Virus record (IMG/VR): IMGVR_UViG_3300043430_000161
Location: 1-37,212 of that record
Length of the DNA: 37,212 bases
Reading direction: 5' to 3' (one strand)
DNA from: a virus
Below the pieces are notes generated by a model. The model did no database searches and had not been told where the DNA came from. It worked only from the letters and a program-made list of their open reading frames with translations. This document shows positions 7,576-15,968 of this stretch, piece after piece (positions within the stretch are counted from its first letter, which is position 1; each line of letters opens with the position of its first letter). A program made the translations under genes and the position numbers.

Positions 7576-8307
7576 TTAAGCGTAGTAATGGTGCAGACGG
7601 TCAAGAACCATCTGCATATCGTTGTCCATGTAAGTCTCTTTGTTTTCAAAGAGGCCCATGGGGCCGCGCAGACGTTCGGAGACAGTCTCCTTGGTCAGCT
7701 TGGTTTGGAAGACGTATTTGAAGCCGAGGGCTTCGTCTTCCGGAGAGATGTTCAACATCGGGTTGGCGTAGTCCTTCAAGGACTTCAGTGCCACCTTTTT
7801 GCTGGCGATCACGATGGAGAAGAACGATTCCAGACCAACACCTTTCAGTGCGCCTTTGATCGGCACGTAGGTCTCCATGACCATCTCGGACTCGTTGATG
7901 TCCGATTTGGTGTGAGCAATGAAGATCACGTTCTTGGTCGAACGGGCAACGTACTGTTGCATCAGGTTTTTGCAGAACTGGGCATAGTTGCCCCATGCCT
8001 GCATGGTGTTGGTGGAGGGGATCACGTAAACCGACTCGTACATTTCCATGAGGAATGTCAGAGAATCCACGACGATGGTGTGGATTTCAGGCTTGGTCTC
8101 GGCATGATCGAATGCCTCGTAGACCTGAAGCGGATCGGTGATGGTGAACTCCTTGAACTTGGAGCGGAACGGCAGTTTCTTGCCGGCTTCACAGTTCAGG
8201 TACATCACCCCTTCAGGGTTTTTCAGCTTGGACAGGCTGGCCGATTTACCGGTGGCAGACTTGCCAACGAGCAACACAAGGTTGTCGTTCACTTGAGATT
8301 GAGACAT
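7576..8307 (-). CDS. Sak4/RecA-like ATPase (putative recombinase or replication ATPase)
   Basis: The protein has 243 residues. Walker A is GKSATGKS (residues 15-22); the Walker B strand is TIVVDS, with Asp81; IFIAHTKSD is a further RecA-core strand. The size and single AAA/RecA core match the Sak4-type phage ssDNA-annealing or RecA-like ATPases, which work with an SSB. The next gene downstream is the putative SSB. AAGGAAGCCTTCC precedes the ATG, the same leader style as rIIA and rIIB. The exact biochemical activity is inferred. Confidence 0.75.
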   Translation of the reverse strand: MSQSQVNDNLVLLVGKSATGKSASLSKLKNPEGVMYLNCEAGKKLPFRSKFKEFTITDPLQVYEAFDHAETKPEIHTIVVDSLTFLMEMYESVYVIPSTNTMQAWGNYAQFCKNLMQQYVARSTKNVIFIAHTKSDINESEMVMETYVPIKGALKGVGLESFFSIVIASKKVALKSLKDYANPMLNISPEDEALGFKYVFQTKLTKETVSERLRGPMGLFENKETYMDNDMQMVLDRLHHYYA

Positions 8308-8333
8308 GGAAGGCTTCCTTGAATTTTCACCAA

Positions 8334-8386
8334 CCGCCCGGAGGGCGGCTGATTCTACTGAGAAAGGGTCTTCGGAAGAAGACCCT
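8334..8386 (-). terminator. Two tandem hairpins between the ATPase and helicase-primase genes
   Basis: CCGCCC-GGA-GGGCGG (8334-8348) and a 9-bp perfect stem AGGGTCTTC/GAAGACCCT with a 4-base loop (8365-8373, 8378-8386) follow the helicase-primase stop on the minus strand. The T-tract after the second hairpin is short (TTTCTC), so this may be an attenuator or processing site rather than a full terminator. Confidence 0.55.
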
Positions 8387-8391
8387 AATGG

Positions 8392-10572
8392 TTACGGCTG
8401 AGCTACTGCTTGAGCCTTCTTCACCAGTGCCTTACCAACGGTGACCATGATCGAGTTCATGATCTCCATTTCATCCAGCTTGTCAGCTAGCTTGTCATTG
8501 AGGTTCAGCACACGTTGACGAATGGTTTCGTAATCGTGGCCGGTGTCCACCATGATGTAGGCATAGCGCAGCAGCTGATTGTTACGGTTGCCGTCACCAG
8601 TGTTGGTCATCACCCAGCGTTCCAAGCTATCCATGGAGTGCAGAGTGTTCATCTGGTTCTTGCGATCCTCGTTCTTGCTGGTCTTCGGAATGAAGGGCAA
8701 TACGTCAAGGAGCTGACCGTCGGTGTATTCACAGTGACCGTTATGGCTCAGCCATTTACGGGCTACCTGCCCTGTCGATTCGTCCACCTTGAAAGGCATC
8801 CACTCGAACAGGTTGGACATGAACTCCTTGTAGTCCTTGGCGTCGAGCTTCAGCTCGAAGTTGGTTGGCAGGATGATCCGGAAACGATCCGTTGCAGGCT
8901 TGTTGGCTTCAGCCACCTGATGACGCTTGGTGGTGTAGTACAAGGCTTTGTAGTCCTTGAGCAGCAGCTTGGCCGTGTTGAGGCTGACCTCACCGTCCAC
9001 GTCGATCACCACCATGTTGAAGCCGGGGATGTAGTTGTCCCCGTTACGGTAACCATCCTTGAGGTGGTGAGCTACCCAGTGAAGCCCTTGGTTCTGGGTG
9101 AGCTTGGTCAAATGCTCGAAGGGGGCATAGTCGTTGTTGAAGCCAACCGTAATGTCGCCACTGTAGCTGACGATCATCTTTTCCAAGTCGGTCTCTTTCA
9201 GCGACTCACCACGCAGGAACTCGATCCCATCGTTGAAGGCTTTCTTGATGATGATGTTGTTCTTGTAGCCATAGGCAATGGCCAGTGTGAGCATTTCCTG
9301 CTTCTGGCTCGCAGAGCCTTTGTAAAACGGCAGGTCTTCTACCAGATCAGCCTGAGTGACTTCCATGCCGATGTTGGCCAGATACTTGGCCAGCTTCACA
9401 TACGGACGATCACGCGCCAGCATGCGATTGAACGCCTCACCGGAGTCCTCTACCAGTTTGATGGCGTTGTACAGGTGAGCTTCAGTCAGCTCGGGGCTGT
9501 CGTCCACGAACGCATAGGCACCTGCCAGTTTGAGAGCCTTAAAGTAACGGTGACTCAGCTCAGCCTTTTGCAGCTCGTGGTGTTCACCAAGCTCTTCTGC
9601 ATCACGCTCGCACTGCAACTTGTATTCGATCATCAGCAGGGCTGTGGCCTTACTCATGACCAACTTCTTGTTGGCATTGATGATGTTGGCCAACGATTCC
9701 AGTTTGTCAGCGAGATCGCTTAGGAACTGGTTATTCGTGGTGTTTGTCATCACGTCGAATACTTGTTGTGCCGTGACGCTAAGGTCTTTCGACGCTTTTT
9801 TCAGGTAGCCAAACAAGCAGCGTCGGGCATAGCCGGTCTCCAACATTTCCATCAGGTGCTGCTCAGTAACTGCACCGTCAAACAGCTTGGACGGTGTACC
9901 GAATAGCATCATGTTGGTTGGAGTCATGCCCCGAATTTCTTCGTGGCGATGGCTGTCGGAGGTGGATTTAACCAACTTGGTCTTGACCTTACCCTTGTCG
10001 TACAACTCAAGGAATGTGGTCAGCACCTCAGTGTTGCCCATCATGTTGGAGCCGATTTCGTCGATCTCCAGATTGACCGAGCCGGCATTGGCCATCAGCA
10101 GCTTGTGACGCATCTGCTTCACAGCCGGCGAAGTGCCGGAGTCAAAACTGAACAGCAGGTTACCCAGACTGTCGAACTCTTTGGTGACACGCACCAATTC
10201 TTCGTCGGGGTCAGTCTGCTTGCGAGTGGCCCGCTTGTGGGCAATCTGAGGCAGGTTACGTTCAGCCATCACCGGAAAGGTCTCTTCCAAGAACCGTTCA
10301 CGGAATTGGGACATCACCTCGTCTTCAATGATCGACGTGGAGAAGCCCTTACCAGTGCCTGACGGCGACAGGTTGATGGCATACAAGTTGACCGGAATGT
10401 CACCCCGATCAGGGGTGGCAATGATGCAACGCATCTGGGCAGCGGCCACCGCCCATGTGTAGCCCACCAGTACCCGGAAGAACAACGGTTCGGTGTTCTG
10501 TGTCCGTGAACAAAGCAGCTGAACCAGCTGCTCTGAAGTAGGGTGGTATTCCATTTGGGATACAGGAAGCAT
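8392..10572 (-). CDS. Helicase-primase: DUF3987-type ATPase with C-terminal AEP-like primase region
   Basis: The protein has 726 residues from the ATG at 10572, which is preceded by AAGGAG at seven bases; a TTG seven codons earlier lacks this spacing. The N-terminal half is a DUF3987-like P-loop ATPase: SPSGTGKGFS (about 69-78) as Walker A and NLEIDEIG (about 167-174) as Walker B. The C-terminal third carries archaeo-eukaryotic-primase-like motifs in order: VVIDVDGE (acidic DxD), YYTTKRH (basic/His) and RFRIILPTN. Together these suggest a single polypeptide that unwinds DNA and makes primers at the phage fork. ATPase-before-primase order is the reverse of many primase-helicase fusions. The primase reading is from motif pattern only. 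Confidence 0.75.
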   Translation of the reverse strand: MLPVSQMEYHPTSEQLVQLLCSRTQNTEPLFFRVLVGYTWAVAAAQMRCIIATPDRGDIPVNLYAINLSPSGTGKGFSTSIIEDEVMSQFRERFLEETFPVMAERNLPQIAHKRATRKQTDPDEELVRVTKEFDSLGNLLFSFDSGTSPAVKQMRHKLLMANAGSVNLEIDEIGSNMMGNTEVLTTFLELYDKGKVKTKLVKSTSDSHRHEEIRGMTPTNMMLFGTPSKLFDGAVTEQHLMEMLETGYARRCLFGYLKKASKDLSVTAQQVFDVMTNTTNNQFLSDLADKLESLANIINANKKLVMSKATALLMIEYKLQCERDAEELGEHHELQKAELSHRYFKALKLAGAYAFVDDSPELTEAHLYNAIKLVEDSGEAFNRMLARDRPYVKLAKYLANIGMEVTQADLVEDLPFYKGSASQKQEMLTLAIAYGYKNNIIIKKAFNDGIEFLRGESLKETDLEKMIVSYSGDITVGFNNDYAPFEHLTKLTQNQGLHWVAHHLKDGYRNGDNYIPGFNMVVIDVDGEVSLNTAKLLLKDYKALYYTTKRHQVAEANKPATDRFRIILPTNFELKLDAKDYKEFMSNLFEWMPFKVDESTGQVARKWLSHNGHCEYTDGQLLDVLPFIPKTSKNEDRKNQMNTLHSMDSLERWVMTNTGDGNRNNQLLRYAYIMVDTGHDYETIRQRVLNLNDKLADKLDEMEIMNSIMVTVGKALVKKAQAVAQP

Positions 10573-10582
10573 GGGGTACTCC

Positions 10583-11575
10583 TTAAACGTCAAGATCGCC
10601 AGAAGCGATCAAGTCCTGTGCCTGCTTGCAGACCGGAAAGGCTGGACAATAAAGGCATGCTTTAGCCTTACCGGGGATTTCAACGACACGCCCGACGTTA
10701 CCGTCCTGAGCCATACGGAGGTATGCCTCTTGCTTGTCATCGAAGTTCTTGGTGGAACGCCCGCCCTTGGCAATGGCTTCGGGGTTCTTGTAATACTTCC
10801 ACGCTGGTTCAGATCGCCACAGCTCTTCATCCGTGCAACGAGGTAGCTCGTCTTGAGGAGCATCGAAGAATTTGTCCATCAGGCTCAGGCGCCCACGGAT
10901 GAAGTTCTCAGTCTCAGATAGAGACATCAGCTCCAGTTTCCGTTCCAGAGTCCGCTGCTGTGGGTAGTTCGGGTTGGCCCGGGCCATGGCTGCTGACCAG
11001 TCAGTGAAAATGAACTGGATAGCCATGACCGGCGAAGTGATGATCTTCGGGTTGAGCCAACGGTAAATGGAACCTTGCAGGATGTAGTCTTTGTCTTTGG
11101 TGTTGTTCATCCATGTGAACACTCCGGTGGACTTGAAGTCCTCCAGACGACCATCACCTACAAAGTCGTATTTACCCGACACCTTGTAGCCTGCGATTTC
11201 TCGCATGCTGCGCTGTTCCAGATAGACCGGAATGTCCCCTTCCTTGAGGGTGTCTGGATCAGGATTAACCTTGATCCGGGCAATCAGCGATTCCGGATAG
11301 CCCATCTTGGCCAGAGCCTTACTTGGGTCATTGACCCACGAACGCTCGATAGCATCATGCAGAGCACTACCCATACGGGATTGGGTCAGACTGACCACTT
11401 CCACAAGGTCTTTACCGAATGGCACTCGATGAGCCAGTGCCAGTTGACGTATCGGCTTCAGCAGGGAAGTAGCCGAAATGGTTTTCTCCCCTGACTGATA
11501 GTCGTAGTTGTCAGTAGCCAGAAACACTGCCATGGACAACGGTACGTTTGCATTGTTGGTGTATTTACGACGCAT
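10583..11575 (-). CDS. PD-(D/E)XK nuclease, Cas4/RecB type with Cys cluster
   Basis: The protein has 330 residues. GSALHDAIE is the helical His motif; KYDFVGDGRLEDFKST is the catalytic PD-(D/E)XK core (Asp, then E-x-K read as EDFK); a QGSIYRW helix follows. Near the C-terminus CLYCPAFPVC gives three closely spaced Cys as in Fe-S-containing Cas4/AddB nucleases; a fourth (Cys of CTDEELW) lies upstream. Such phage exonucleases process ends for recombination or degrade host DNA. It lies between small genes and the helicase-primase, with an 11-base gap to the latter's start. The Fe-S cluster is inferred. Confidence 0.8.
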   Translation of the reverse strand: MRRKYTNNANVPLSMAVFLATDNYDYQSGEKTISATSLLKPIRQLALAHRVPFGKDLVEVVSLTQSRMGSALHDAIERSWVNDPSKALAKMGYPESLIARIKVNPDPDTLKEGDIPVYLEQRSMREIAGYKVSGKYDFVGDGRLEDFKSTGVFTWMNNTKDKDYILQGSIYRWLNPKIITSPVMAIQFIFTDWSAAMARANPNYPQQRTLERKLELMSLSETENFIRGRLSLMDKFFDAPQDELPRCTDEELWRSEPAWKYYKNPEAIAKGGRSTKNFDDKQEAYLRMAQDGNVGRVVEIPGKAKACLYCPAFPVCKQAQDLIASGDLDV

Positions 11576-11795
11576 GAGGTGCTTTCTCCGAAGGTGGTCG
11601 AAAGTAGACAGAGACCATCACATGCCACCCGAATAGGTTGAAGAAGGTCTTCTTCATACTGGGTAGCCGTGGGTCAAGATGATCCTCGCAACAAGTTAGA
11701 ATCTGTATTACCGCATTCTTCATTCCGGGAACGGGTAGAAGGATGAAATACTGCGTCACGAAGCGAGGGAAAAAGCGATTCAGTATCCGCAGCAT
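11565..11795 (-). CDS. Small basic hypothetical protein
   Basis: The protein has 76 residues, rich in Phe, Pro and basic residues, with hydrophobic patches but no clear transmembrane helix. GGAGTAGCC precedes the ATG and the 3' end overlaps the nuclease gene by 11 bases. It fills an otherwise empty slot in a packed operon, which is the main support. No family recognised. Confidence 0.5.
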   Translation of the reverse strand: MLRILNRFFPRFVTQYFILLPVPGMKNAVIQILTCCEDHLDPRLPSMKKTFFNLFGWHVMVSVYFRPPSEKAPHAS

Positions 11796-11804
11796 CGGCT
11801 ACTC

Positions 11805-12158
11805 CTATCGGTCTTTGTTGATTTCAAGCCAGCGATTCAAGGTATCGCGGGCTTCACGAATGTCATCGAACTTCGACTTGCCCCCAGTGCGAACACCGGA
11901 CAGCAGCAGCTTCTTGCTGGCATGGTGAATACAGCCACTGTGATCATTGATCTCGAACCGGTCGTGAACAATGTACACATCGGCCTCATCTATGCCGGTG
12001 AAGTCCTTGTAATACTTGGGGTACAGCTCAGCCATGCTGGATTTCATGACCTTTTCACTGGTTCCAATGACTAATTTGTCACTGCAGCCAAAACAGAAGT
12101 CACTCGTGTTATCCGAAGATAGGGTGACTGTGCAACCAATCGCTTTACATGTCTTCAT
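11805..12158 (-). CDS. DUF3310-like protein with N-terminal zinc-ribbon-like Cys
   Basis: The protein has 117 residues. The N-terminus has CKAIGC and CFGC, a possible zinc site. The C-terminal half (HHASKKLLLSGVRTGGK, then FDDIREARDTLNRWLE) resembles the DUF3310 pattern, a small nucleotide-kinase-associated phage domain. Family assignment is by pattern and moderate. It lies in the replication operon between the possible DNA-binding protein and the small gene before the nuclease. Confidence 0.55.
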   Translation of the reverse strand: MKTCKAIGCTVTLSSDNTSDFCFGCSDKLVIGTSEKVMKSSMAELYPKYYKDFTGIDEADVYIVHDRFEINDHSGCIHHASKKLLLSGVRTGGKSKFDDIREARDTLNRWLEINKDR

Positions 12159-12178
12159 GTGCTACCTGGATGTTGGGT

Positions 12179-12601
12179 TTAAGGTTGGAGTTCTACTGGT
12201 TCGCTTCCTGCTATCTTCGCCAGATGCCGATGGATCATCGTCATGGCTAGTTTGGTTGCCTTGATGTACTTCTGAGCCTGACGCTGCTCAATGTTCATCA
12301 GCTTCATCACTTCACGAGTGTTGATCATCTCAACACATTGCAGAATGTTGTAGAGCCTTGAGGCGCTTAGCGGGACAGAATTTCCATAATCCAACCGCAC
12401 AACACCCTGAATGATGTCGTCTACCCAACAAGTTGGATGCCCAATCTCTTTGTCTTGCATAAATGCCAGAAGACCATTGGGTATGTTGCGGGAGCGTGGC
12501 TGAGGGGATGAGTCTGCGATGTTGGCATAGCGGATTCGATCTACTCCCGCCTTGCCCAAACGGGCACACAACGTAGGCATTTGGTCGATGGGGTAGGTCA
12601 A
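12179..12601 (-). CDS. Possible helix-turn-helix protein, first gene after the structured leader
   Basis: The protein has 140 residues. The C-terminal third (TREVMKLMNIEQRQAQKYIKA and following) reads like a helix-turn-helix plus recognition helix. The likely start is TTG at 12601, because AGAAGGAG sits seven bases before it; the next Met is eight codons in, without a good site. It is the first gene after a ~300-base non-coding leader on the same strand, so it may be regulated by it or regulate it. Function inferred only. Confidence 0.6.
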   Translation of the reverse strand: MTYPIDQMPTLCARLGKAGVDRIRYANIADSSPQPRSRNIPNGLLAFMQDKEIGHPTCWVDDIIQGVVRLDYGNSVPLSASRLYNILQCVEMINTREVMKLMNIEQRQAQKYIKATKLAMTMIHRHLAKIAGSEPVELQP

Positions 12602-12900
12602 AAATCAGCTCCTTCTAAAACGTCGCATAATCTAAGGGGAACCCTTCTCCCCCCTCTTACTGGGGATTACAGGTTCACCAAGCGCAGGTACTGCGCCTCA
12701 ATTCCTCTCCAGCATCCGACGCCACGCAGGACAAGGAGGGAGCGAAGCGACCGAACGCCAGTCCGGATGTGGCTAGGATGCGGCTGGAAAAGCCGAGCAT
12801 TGTACTGAAATTCTGTGGAGTAATGGTGCCTCCCTGCACCTCCGTACCTATCGCCTTCGCTACGCTTCGGCTCTGGTACTTTGGTGCCGGTCGGCCCCTA
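12602..12900 (-). ncRNA. About 300-base non-coding structured leader or ncRNA region
   Basis: No convincing gene lies here; the frames crossing it lack ribosome sites and coding character. It is rich in inverted repeats: GCGCAG-GTA-CTGCGC (12682-12696), CATCCG/CGGATG (12713-12718, 12764-12769), CGGCT/AGCCG (12781-12795), GGTGC/GCACC (12825-12840) and GTACC/GGTAC (12844-12879). On the minus strand it carries GGTGAACCTGTAA (12667-12679) followed by TCCCCAG, nearly identical to the motif at 3583-3602 (+). It could be a long 5' leader of the gene at 12601, an ncRNA or a replication signal. Confidence 0.5.
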
Positions 12901-13104
12901 TCACTTTGGTTTGGTAGTGAGGCAGGTCTTGCAGAGGCATTCGCCACTCCAGTCCACCTCACGGATTTGAGGTATTACGTTGAAGCACCAACAGGTGTCT
13001 TTTCCTTGACTGATCTCACACTGCACCGGGCCTTTGCAGCCCGGGCAGGAATGTGTGACCACCCGGGTATGCTCCAGCTCACGCTGTAGCTCCCGGTGTT
13101 CCAT
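12901..13104 (-). CDS. Cysteine-rich CWC-family small zinc protein
   Basis: The protein has 67 residues. It shows CPGC, then a single C, then CWC, then CLCKTC: the Cys spacing of the cysteine-rich CWC family, which probably binds zinc. Function of the family is unknown. Its ATG overlaps the nrdJ stop (TAATG), so it is probably co-translated with the reductase. A link to reductase function is only positional. Confidence 0.75.
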   Translation of the reverse strand: MEHRELQRELEHTRVVTHSCPGCKGPVQCEISQGKDTCWCFNVIPQIREVDWSGECLCKTCLTTKPK

Positions 13105-15122
13105 TATTTAACCTCGCAACCACCAGCCCCACAGGCGATTTCGCCTGTCAGGTTGGTTTCATCGTTGGCTTCGATTACCAGTGACAGATCAACACCGCTG
13201 AGTGATGCCATCAGTTCGTGGTAACGCTCTTCGGTGATGTCCTCGAACGGTGCTTGTTGGTAAGTGCCTCCGTCATACGGCAGTACCGAGATGCCGTTGA
13301 AGTGGTTGCGGTTTTCCCACATCCAATCAGTGACCAGTGGCCACTCGTCATCCTTCACCGAAATGGTGCAGCTGACGTTGTGGGTGTTGTCGCCTTCACG
13401 GTGACCCGCACGTACCCATTCCAGGTTGAAGCGACGTACCCGATTCAGCAGGTCGGCAGGCGACTCACTGCGGAGAATGGCCCCTTCTGGTGCTCGCTGA
13501 GGTACACCGATTACAGCCTGTTCGTTGGGACGGAAGTATTCATCTTCCACCAACTGAGGGTGATGCTCGGCAAGGTACTGGTAAATGGCTTCGTTCTTGC
13601 CTACGCGAACGCGACGGATGTAGAACGGGGCATGCCATGCGTGAATGCCTGAAGCACTACCCAGCACAAGGCTAGTGGTGCCTGCCGGTTTCACTGTGCT
13701 GGTTCGTGCAGCTACGTTGATTCCGATGGCTTTGGCGATCAGGGCATTGGTGGTTTTCACCACTTCAGCCACTGCTTCCAGGTCGAGACCCAGAATGGCA
13801 CCGCTACCGATACCGGTGATGCCTACGCCAATCAGAGCATCCAGCTCAGTGGTCTCACGCCAGATCGGACGCAGGTAGTGGAAGTCGGTGTAACCCGCTT
13901 GCAGGGTGCCGATAAAGGCAGCTGCATGGGCACGAGCTTCCATGTCTTCCTGACTGGTCACGTCGTCGGCATTGATCTCGGTCAGGTTACAGAACTGGTT
14001 CGGTCGCAGACCAATCTCACAGCAGGGGTTGGTGCCCCAGTCGAGGTTGTTCGTCCAGTACACACCCGGCTCACCGGCACCACTCGCTTCCACACGTTCC
14101 ATCAGCGCATAGAACTCGTTCTGGCTGACTGCCCCACGAAGCAGGTTTGCACTGTTGTTGGCACGACCACGTTGCGGCTCGAACAGATACCATGGCAATG
14201 CCCCCTTCTCTTTCCACTCAGCAAGCTGGGAAGAGTGCAGCACTATGTTGTGGTAGTCCTTGCCATTCATCGTGGTAATGATGTCGCACTCATACAGTTC
14301 GGCATCTTGGTTGATGCAGTCAGTACGCGACATGGTGCAGGCGAGGTTGGACTTGCAAGTCAGCATCTCCTCATCGGCACGGTCGAACAGTACGATCATG
14401 GCAGCACGGCGAATGCCCCCTGCCAACACCGCATCAGCGATGTGACAAAGCATGTCGTGCGCTTCGATGGGACGCAGCTTGGTGCCAGTGCCACGAGACA
14501 GTGCCGATTCCAGAACCTTCTGGAGCTTTTCCAAGCACTCTTTCAGTGGGCGTGGCCCCGGAGCCTTACCACCAGAGGTGATCAGGCGAGCGCCCTTTGG
14601 GCGGATGGCCGAATAGTCGAAGCGTGGCAACGACTTACCGTTGAAGTAAGCCTTCAACAGAATCTTGACGGCATCACCCCAACCTTCAATCGAGTCACCG
14701 ATCAGGAAGCGATAGGTGCCCGGGGCCGGTTCGGTCAGGCTGGGTAGCTTGTTGACGTGACGGGCTTGTACCGAATAGCCGACACCAGTGCCACCCAGCA
14801 GCAGGAACATGGCTTCATGGAATGCAGCCGGATGATCCAGTGGCAGGAAGGCACAGTTGAAAATACGGCTTTCGCTCAGCTCAATGGGGGTACCACCGAA
14901 CTGCAGGGAACGCATCGACGGCAGCACTTTCTTGGGCCGAACGAAGTCGTTGTACACCTGCTTAATCTGCTCACGCAGTTGCGGATAACGCTTGATGTGC
15001 ATAGCCACGTTACGGTCGCACAGCTCATCCCAAGTCTCACGACGTTGGATTTCAGGGATGTGGCGTGCGTATTTCATGTGGACAGTGATGTCCGAGAGGA
15101 TGCCTACAGATACGTCTTTCAT
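13104..15122 (-). CDS. nrdJ: Adenosylcobalamin-dependent (class II) ribonucleotide reductase
   Basis: The protein has 672 residues from the ATG at 15122, chosen because AAGGA lies eight bases before it and an upstream start would overlap thyX by 92 bases. It shows the class II barrel motifs: GGTGVGYSVQ, TSGGKAPGPRPL, GGIRRAA, NPCCEIGL with the active-site Cys and Glu, FCNLTEI and PAGTTSLVLG. The C-terminal CGAGGC supplies the re-reducing Cys pair. There is no separate small subunit gene, as expected for a B12-dependent monomeric enzyme. It makes deoxyribonucleotides for phage DNA; activity depends on host cobalamin. It follows thyX by ten bases. Confidence 0.9.
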   Translation of the reverse strand: MKDVSVGILSDITVHMKYARHIPEIQRRETWDELCDRNVAMHIKRYPQLREQIKQVYNDFVRPKKVLPSMRSLQFGGTPIELSESRIFNCAFLPLDHPAAFHEAMFLLLGGTGVGYSVQARHVNKLPSLTEPAPGTYRFLIGDSIEGWGDAVKILLKAYFNGKSLPRFDYSAIRPKGARLITSGGKAPGPRPLKECLEKLQKVLESALSRGTGTKLRPIEAHDMLCHIADAVLAGGIRRAAMIVLFDRADEEMLTCKSNLACTMSRTDCINQDAELYECDIITTMNGKDYHNIVLHSSQLAEWKEKGALPWYLFEPQRGRANNSANLLRGAVSQNEFYALMERVEASGAGEPGVYWTNNLDWGTNPCCEIGLRPNQFCNLTEINADDVTSQEDMEARAHAAAFIGTLQAGYTDFHYLRPIWRETTELDALIGVGITGIGSGAILGLDLEAVAEVVKTTNALIAKAIGINVAARTSTVKPAGTTSLVLGSASGIHAWHAPFYIRRVRVGKNEAIYQYLAEHHPQLVEDEYFRPNEQAVIGVPQRAPEGAILRSESPADLLNRVRRFNLEWVRAGHREGDNTHNVSCTISVKDDEWPLVTDWMWENRNHFNGISVLPYDGGTYQQAPFEDITEERYHELMASLSGVDLSLVIEANDETNLTGEIACGAGGCEVK

Positions 15123-15132
15123 GGCGATGTCC

Positions 15133-15861
15133 TTAATCAACAAGCGCGGCCCAAGAGACCGGGTACAGGGGGCGAATGATGGCGTCCACTTCGGTGAAGA
15201 GGTCGCGTACTTCTTTTTGGGCATGGCTGTCCAGACGGGCTACAGCGGCCTGAGCAAAGGCATACAACGAACCAGTCCAGACCCAGTTCACTTCAATCCC
15301 TTGGATCAGGAAGAAGCGTGCTTGCTCTGGACATACCCCGTCTTCGATGGCAGCCAGATAGGTCTCGATGGACTTCTCGGCAGTTTCGATGTATTTGCCC
15401 ATCCACTCTTCGTTGCGGGGGTGAACACCAGCACTACCTTGCTTGACGTTCTCGGCTTTGGCACGGAAGTGATCTGGCACGAAGAACTCAGGACGGCTGG
15501 AGATATAGCGACGGGATTCTTCGGACTCAACGAAGCCGATCTTGTGCTTGAAACATTGCGTGCGGATTGGCACCGGAGCCGACATGCGCAGGCTGATGTG
15601 CGGGTGACCGAAAGGAACCCAATGACAGGGAATCTTACGGATGTAACCGGCCATGGCTGCCACTTCTTCTTTGCTTTTGGCCATGAACATGTTCTGTAGC
15701 AGACTGTCCCAGTCGCCAGACTTCATGCCACGAGCCAGGAAACGAACAAGGTTGTCGTTCTGCTCCTTACTGAAGTTGTCTGCAACATCAGCAAAGCTGT
15801 GACGTGCAAAGTTCGCAACGTCAGCATCGGTTAAGTAGTGGTTGAGGTACTGTGCTTTCAT
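15133..15861 (-). CDS. thyX: Flavin-dependent thymidylate synthase ThyX
   Basis: The protein has 242 residues. The signature region reads TQCFKHKIGFVESEESRRY (residues 101-119), equivalent to the ThyX motif RHR-x7-S followed by RY. Here it is KHK-x8-S, with both Arg replaced by Lys, a variant seen in some phage-type ThyX. The enzyme methylates dUMP using methylene-tetrahydrofolate and FAD. It is the first gene of the minus-strand nucleotide and replication operon and faces the divergent tail operon. AGAGAAG precedes the ATG. Confidence 0.85.
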   Translation of the reverse strand: MKAQYLNHYLTDADVANFARHSFADVADNFSKEQNDNLVRFLARGMKSGDWDSLLQNMFMAKSKEEVAAMAGYIRKIPCHWVPFGHPHISLRMSAPVPIRTQCFKHKIGFVESEESRRYISSRPEFFVPDHFRAKAENVKQGSAGVHPRNEEWMGKYIETAEKSIETYLAAIEDGVCPEQARFFLIQGIEVNWVWTGSLYAFAQAAVARLDSHAQKEVRDLFTEVDAIIRPLYPVSWAALVD

Positions 15862-15968
15862 AGCTTCTCTTTCTGGTTGGTGGATGGAGCGCGGGTCGAG
15901 CAGTTTAAAGAACCAATACGCTTGGTGTCTTGTACAATGCTCAGGTATTTAATTTGGAGGTGTCATTG
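15862..15968. promoter_or_regulatory. Divergent intergenic region between thyX and tail operon
   Basis: This region separates leftward early genes from rightward tail genes and should hold promoters for both. A TACAAT (15933-15938) lies inside the palindrome TTGTACAA (15930-15937), but no good -35 partner is visible. GGAGG at 15956-15960 is the ribosome site for the tail gene. Confidence 0.4.

Noticed and set aside
8515-9723. 402-residue plus-strand frame across the helicase-primase gene
   Set aside because: It is antisense to clear P-loop and primase motifs; composition (Val/Gln/His-rich) and lack of a ribosome site mark it as a shadow.
12602-12900. Cobalamin riboswitch
   Set aside because: Attractive because of the B12-dependent reductase nearby, but no B12-box-like sequence was seen and the leader lies downstream of nrdJ rather than before it.
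12581-13089. Small plus- and minus-strand frames (75, 95 and 106 residues) in the structured leader
   Set aside because: No ribosome sites, composition unlike neighbours, and they run across strong inverted repeats; the 106-residue one is antisense to the CWC gene.
15133-15224. Longer nrdJ start overlapping thyX by 92 bases
   Set aside because: The ATG at 15122 has a well-placed AAGGA and avoids the overlap; the extra 34 residues have no family match.
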